From Oceanospirillaceae bacterium (GTDB lineage Bacteria; Pseudomonadota; Gammaproteobacteria; Pseudomonadales; Balneatricaceae), in the NCBI GenBank assembly GCA_003497765.1, contig DNNY01000180.1, positions 1 through 26,443 on the forward strand: DNA of 26,443 nucleotides, read 5' to 3'. A program made the translations under genes and the position numbers. A model generated the notes under the pieces. It did no database searches. It worked only from the letters and a program-made list of their open reading frames with translations, and was not told the DNA's origin. Shown here piece by piece: positions 23,971 through 26,443 of the stretch. How positions within the stretch are numbered: the first letter of the stretch is position 1; each line of letters begins with the position of its first letter.

Positions 23971-24912
23971 ATGGTTACCAATAATCCCCAACAAATTCCA
24001 CAACTAAAAGGCTTGGCTGACACTGACTTACGCCTGCTAAGAATTTTTAAGGCCGTTGTGGAAGCGGGCGGTTTTGCTGCAGCTGAGGTAGGGCTAAATA
24101 TCAGTCGTGCCGCTATAAGTATGGCTATATCTGATTTGGAAACACGGCTTAAGCTACGTCTCTGTATTCGGGGACGAGCAGGCTTTTCCATGACCCAAGA
24201 AGGTGAGGAAGTTTATCAGTCTGCCTTACAGCTGTTTACTGCCATCGAATCATTCCGCACAGACGTTAATAGCCTACATAATGAATTACATGGTGAATTT
24301 AATATTGGTATTACTGATAATTTAGTCACCATGCCACATATGCATATTACCAATAGCCTAGGGCAGCTAAAAAAGCAGGGTCCACAAGTACAGATAAATA
24401 TTAGCATGATGCCCTCTAAGGGCATTGAGCAAGGCATTTTGGATGGTTACTTGCATGCTGGGGTGGTAACCAATAGTCACCGTCTGCCGGAATTAGAATA
24501 TCGCCCCCTTTACAGTGAAAGATCACTACTTTATTGCAGTGAGGATCACACACTCTTTGGCCTAGATCTTAAATCTGCTGATATCCGCAAGATAGCCACT
24601 TATGACGCTATAGCCCCCGCCTATGCCCAGAGTGCGGAAATTAAAAGGCATTATCAAAAACTAAATACAACAGCTACCGCCACAGACCGAGAGGGAATCG
24701 CTTTTCTTATTCTTACTGGTGCCTATATTGGTTACCTACCTGAACATTTTGCTCAGCAGTGGGTGAATCAACAACGTATGCGTCCCCTATTGTCCCAACA
24801 TTATTACTTTGATACTGACTTTTCCGTTATTACCCGCAAAGGCCGGCGTCAAAATTCTATTCTTAATTACTGGCTAAAGTCGTTAAAGTCTAATAATCCA
24901 TCACCTAAATAG
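23971..24912 (+). CDS. LysR-family transcriptional regulator, likely of the beta-alanine operon
   Basis: A 313-residue LysR-type regulator. The winged helix-turn-helix is at about residues 19-78 (DLRLLRIFKAVVEAGGFAAAE ... ISMAISDLETRL), with the FSMTQEGEEVYQ wing. A periplasmic-binding-like effector domain follows from about residue 100. It is transcribed away from bauA across 131 nt, the classic LysR arrangement, and probably activates bauA-mmsA in response to beta-alanine or a pathway intermediate, like BauR of P. aeruginosa. The inducer is inferred. An imperfect hairpin (AGATAAA 24911-24917 with TTTATCT 24939-24945) overlaps its stop but lacks a U-tract. Confidence 0.92.
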   Translation: MVTNNPQQIPQLKGLADTDLRLLRIFKAVVEAGGFAAAEVGLNISRAAISMAISDLETRLKLRLCIRGRAGFSMTQEGEEVYQSALQLFTAIESFRTDVNSLHNELHGEFNIGITDNLVTMPHMHITNSLGQLKKQGPQVQINISMMPSKGIEQGILDGYLHAGVVTNSHRLPELEYRPLYSERSLLYCSEDHTLFGLDLKSADIRKIATYDAIAPAYAQSAEIKRHYQKLNTTATATDREGIAFLILTGAYIGYLPEHFAQQWVNQQRMRPLLSQHYYFDTDFSVITRKGRRQNSILNYWLKSLKSNNPSPK

Positions 24913-24969
24913 ATAAATTGCCGACTCTTGTAACGGTATTTATCTGGTGTAAAAGGGAAACAAAACATC

Positions 24970-24999
24970 TTGGACTGGTTTCCAAAGCGAGTTTATGAA
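24970..24999 (+). promoter_or_regulatory. Candidate promoter of the ChaC-family gene
   Basis: TTGGAC (24970-24975) and TATGAA (24994-24999), 18-nt spacer, lie 45 nt before the ATG. The -35 sits inside an inverted repeat, GGAAAC (24956-24961) and GTTTCC (24978-24983). Weak prediction. Confidence 0.3.
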
Positions 25000-25044
25000 A
25001 TGATAGAATTAAGTGTAACTAGCAGGAACTGATCTACATAACCC

Positions 25045-25641
25045 ATGCATCCACCATCCAAAGCCATATTAATGGCACGACTTGATAAATTTCTGGCGCA
25101 TAATCCATTGCCAGAAAATTTATGGGTGTTTGCCTATGGTTCCCTGTTATGGAACCCAGAAATGGATGTTCTGGAGAGTCGGCGAGCTTTATTACTTGGC
25201 TATAAACGCGGCTTTAACTTACTGTCTACGGTTCACAGAGGTACACCTGAAGATCCAGGACTCGTATTATCTTTGCGTAGTGGTGGCCATTGTGAAGGCC
25301 TAGTATTTAAGATAAACCCTGAAACTAGAGATGCCGATTTTACCAATCTCTGGTTACGTGAGATGGTGTCTTTATTTTATCAACCTAAATGGTGTGATGT
25401 AGATACAGCAAAAGGAACGATAAAGGCCATTACCTTTGTCGCAGATATGGAGAGTGAACAATTTGTGGATTTTGATGAGGACACAACAGCCCAAATGATT
25501 CATCAAGCCCATGGCCAACGTGGGCCGAATATTGATTACTTTAACAATACCCATAACCATTTAGAGTCAATGGGCATTAAAGACCCTCTGTTTACTTCTT
25601 TAGCTGAACATATCCATAGCTTGGAAGAAAATACCCTCTAA
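25045..25641 (+). CDS. ChaC-family gamma-glutamylcyclotransferase
   Basis: A 198-residue ChaC-type protein. The substrate-binding motif FAYGSLLWNP (Y31-G-S-L34) and the catalytic glutamate E106 in LWLREMVSLFYQPKW are both present, as is GLVFKI. Enzymes of this family cleave glutathione in the cytoplasm to 5-oxoproline and cysteinyl-glycine. ATG 25045 is the first in frame; AGGA lies some 18 nt upstream, so ATG 25072 is an alternative start, also without a clear ribosome binding site. The gene stands alone between the LysR gene and a convergent MarR gene. Confidence 0.9.
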   Translation: MHPPSKAILMARLDKFLAHNPLPENLWVFAYGSLLWNPEMDVLESRRALLLGYKRGFNLLSTVHRGTPEDPGLVLSLRSGGHCEGLVFKINPETRDADFTNLWLREMVSLFYQPKWCDVDTAKGTIKAITFVADMESEQFVDFDEDTTAQMIHQAHGQRGPNIDYFNNTHNHLESMGIKDPLFTSLAEHIHSLEENTL

Positions 25642-25678
25642 TATCAGCAGCACAATAACCCTACTTCTTTTAAAGCCA

Positions 25679-26116
25679 TTATTCCTCAGCGATAGGATCC
25701 AACTTGTCGACAATAATAGCTAACTGCTCGCGCTCAGTTGGCGTCAAACGGGCTAATAATTCGGCTTCCCAAGCCTGCATAAGAGGGGTGATACTGTCAT
25801 ATAACCCTTGGCCAGTTGTAGACAAATATAATAATACTGCCCGTTTATCCTCTGCGACTGTCTCACGAGAAAGGTACTCTAGCTCAGACAATCCAGAAAC
25901 GGAGCGGGATATTTTCACCTTATCCATATAGGTCAAGTCAGCTATTTGCTTAGCTGTCATTGGACCATATTGGCCCAACAGAGCCACGATACGCCATTGC
26001 TCCTTAGTAATCCCAAAACGCTTTGTGTATATAGTCGCAATATCATTACTAATATTATGCGCCATGCGATTAAAGCGATATGGCAAGAATTTATTTAAAT
26101 CCAGAGAATTACTCAT
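25679..26116 (-). CDS. MarR-family transcriptional regulator
   Basis: A 145-residue winged-helix protein. The DNA-binding core is visible as ITKEQWRIVALLGQYGPMTAKQIADLTYMDKVKISRSVSGL, with the wing YLSRETVAEDKRAVLLYLSTTGQG; helices for dimerisation flank it. MarR proteins usually repress a divergent gene and release DNA on binding phenolic or similar ligands. The divergent gene would be the one beginning near 26395. ATG 26116 lacks a strong Shine-Dalgarno. The 278-nt upstream gap contains CTGAC/GTCAG (26181-26185, 26196-26200) and CCCTA/TAGGG (26330-26334, 26345-26349) inverted repeats. Confidence 0.9.
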   Translation of the reverse strand: MSNSLDLNKFLPYRFNRMAHNISNDIATIYTKRFGITKEQWRIVALLGQYGPMTAKQIADLTYMDKVKISRSVSGLSELEYLSRETVAEDKRAVLLYLSTTGQGLYDSITPLMQAWEAELLARLTPTEREQLAIIVDKLDPIAEE

Positions 26117-26394
26117 AATTGACAGGCCTAATTAATACCATCTCGCTATTATATCAAGCCCTTTATAACAAGTTAATCTCCTGACAAGATAATAAGTCAG
26201 CAATAGATCAAGCTGAAAAATTACCAAAAGAAGACACGGACAACAAAAAATTATCTGGGTATGTGATTTAAAATAAAGCTACCTAGTCTTATATATAAAT
26301 ATGGTAACCTGCATATACCACAAGCAAATCCCTAACATTTAAAATAGGGGAACTTGGTTACAGGGCAAAATCATATCCAAGACAAGAATACCAA

Positions 26395-26443
26395 ATGAAC
26401 CAATCACCTAATGACCTACAAAACACCAGCAAAGATAAGGCCG
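26395..26443 (+). CDS. Possible 5' end of a gene running off the right edge
   Basis: An ATG at 26395 opens a frame (MNQSPNDLQNTSKDKA) that is still open at the window end, 16 codons later. It diverges from the MarR gene, which makes a regulated target gene likely. Only a weak purine stretch (AAGACAAGAA) precedes it, and 16 residues are too few to identify a family. Confidence 0.4.
   Translation, partial: MNQSPNDLQNTSKDKA

Overview
The window looks like chromosomal DNA of a free-living, probably marine, gammaproteobacterium. It is fairly AT-rich, with close-packed genes and short intergenic gaps. The taxonomic clues are indirect: an E. coli-sized uracil-DNA glycosylase, an AvtA-type transaminase, a PAPS-type CysH without Fe-S cysteines, an HlyU-family protein, a Pseudomonas-like LysR/beta-alanine catabolic cluster and an ExoP-like family 3 glucosidase. 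I see no rRNA, tRNA, CRISPR array, insertion sequence or phage gene.

Layout. 1-2772 (minus): secreted family 3 glycoside hydrolase, cut by the left edge. 3289-3774 (plus): flavin reductase with a TTG start and a good terminator. 4007-6641 (plus): two-gene operon of a persulfide-dioxygenase-like metallo-beta-lactamase protein and a SulP anion permease, behind a promoter holding two perfect inverted repeats. 6643-7332 (minus): ung. 7591-9426 (plus): ABC exporter. 9423-11196 (minus): GNAT acetyltransferase followed by avtA-like transaminase. 11313-11969 (plus): cysH. 12030-12314 (minus): small HlyU-family protein. 12408-19992 (minus): two large, translationally coupled envelope genes that fill about 7.6 kb. 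20343-20789 (minus): glyoxalase I. 20919-23839 (minus) with the divergent LysR gene 23971-24912: beta-alanine/omega-amino acid degradation. 25045-25641 (plus): ChaC-type gamma-glutamylcyclotransferase. 25679-26116 (minus): MarR regulator. 26395 to the right edge: start of a possible further gene.

How they work together. The bauA-like transaminase and the CoA-acylating dehydrogenase should convert beta-alanine (or similar amines) through malonate semialdehyde to acetyl-CoA, probably under the divergent LysR regulator. The MBL/SulP operon and cysH both concern sulfur (persulfide detoxification, anion transport, sulfate assimilation). Glyoxalase I and ChaC both concern glutathione, though they are not one operon.

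The most unusual part is the pair at 12408-19992. One gene encodes an exported protein with six tandem 65-83 residue repeats, a DUF11-type domain and an SdrD_B-like calcium-type domain. The other encodes a SPOR peptidoglycan-binding domain fused to a long predicted outer-membrane beta-barrel. Their reading frames overlap by 8 nt. I propose them as a two-component cell-envelope assembly of unknown function.
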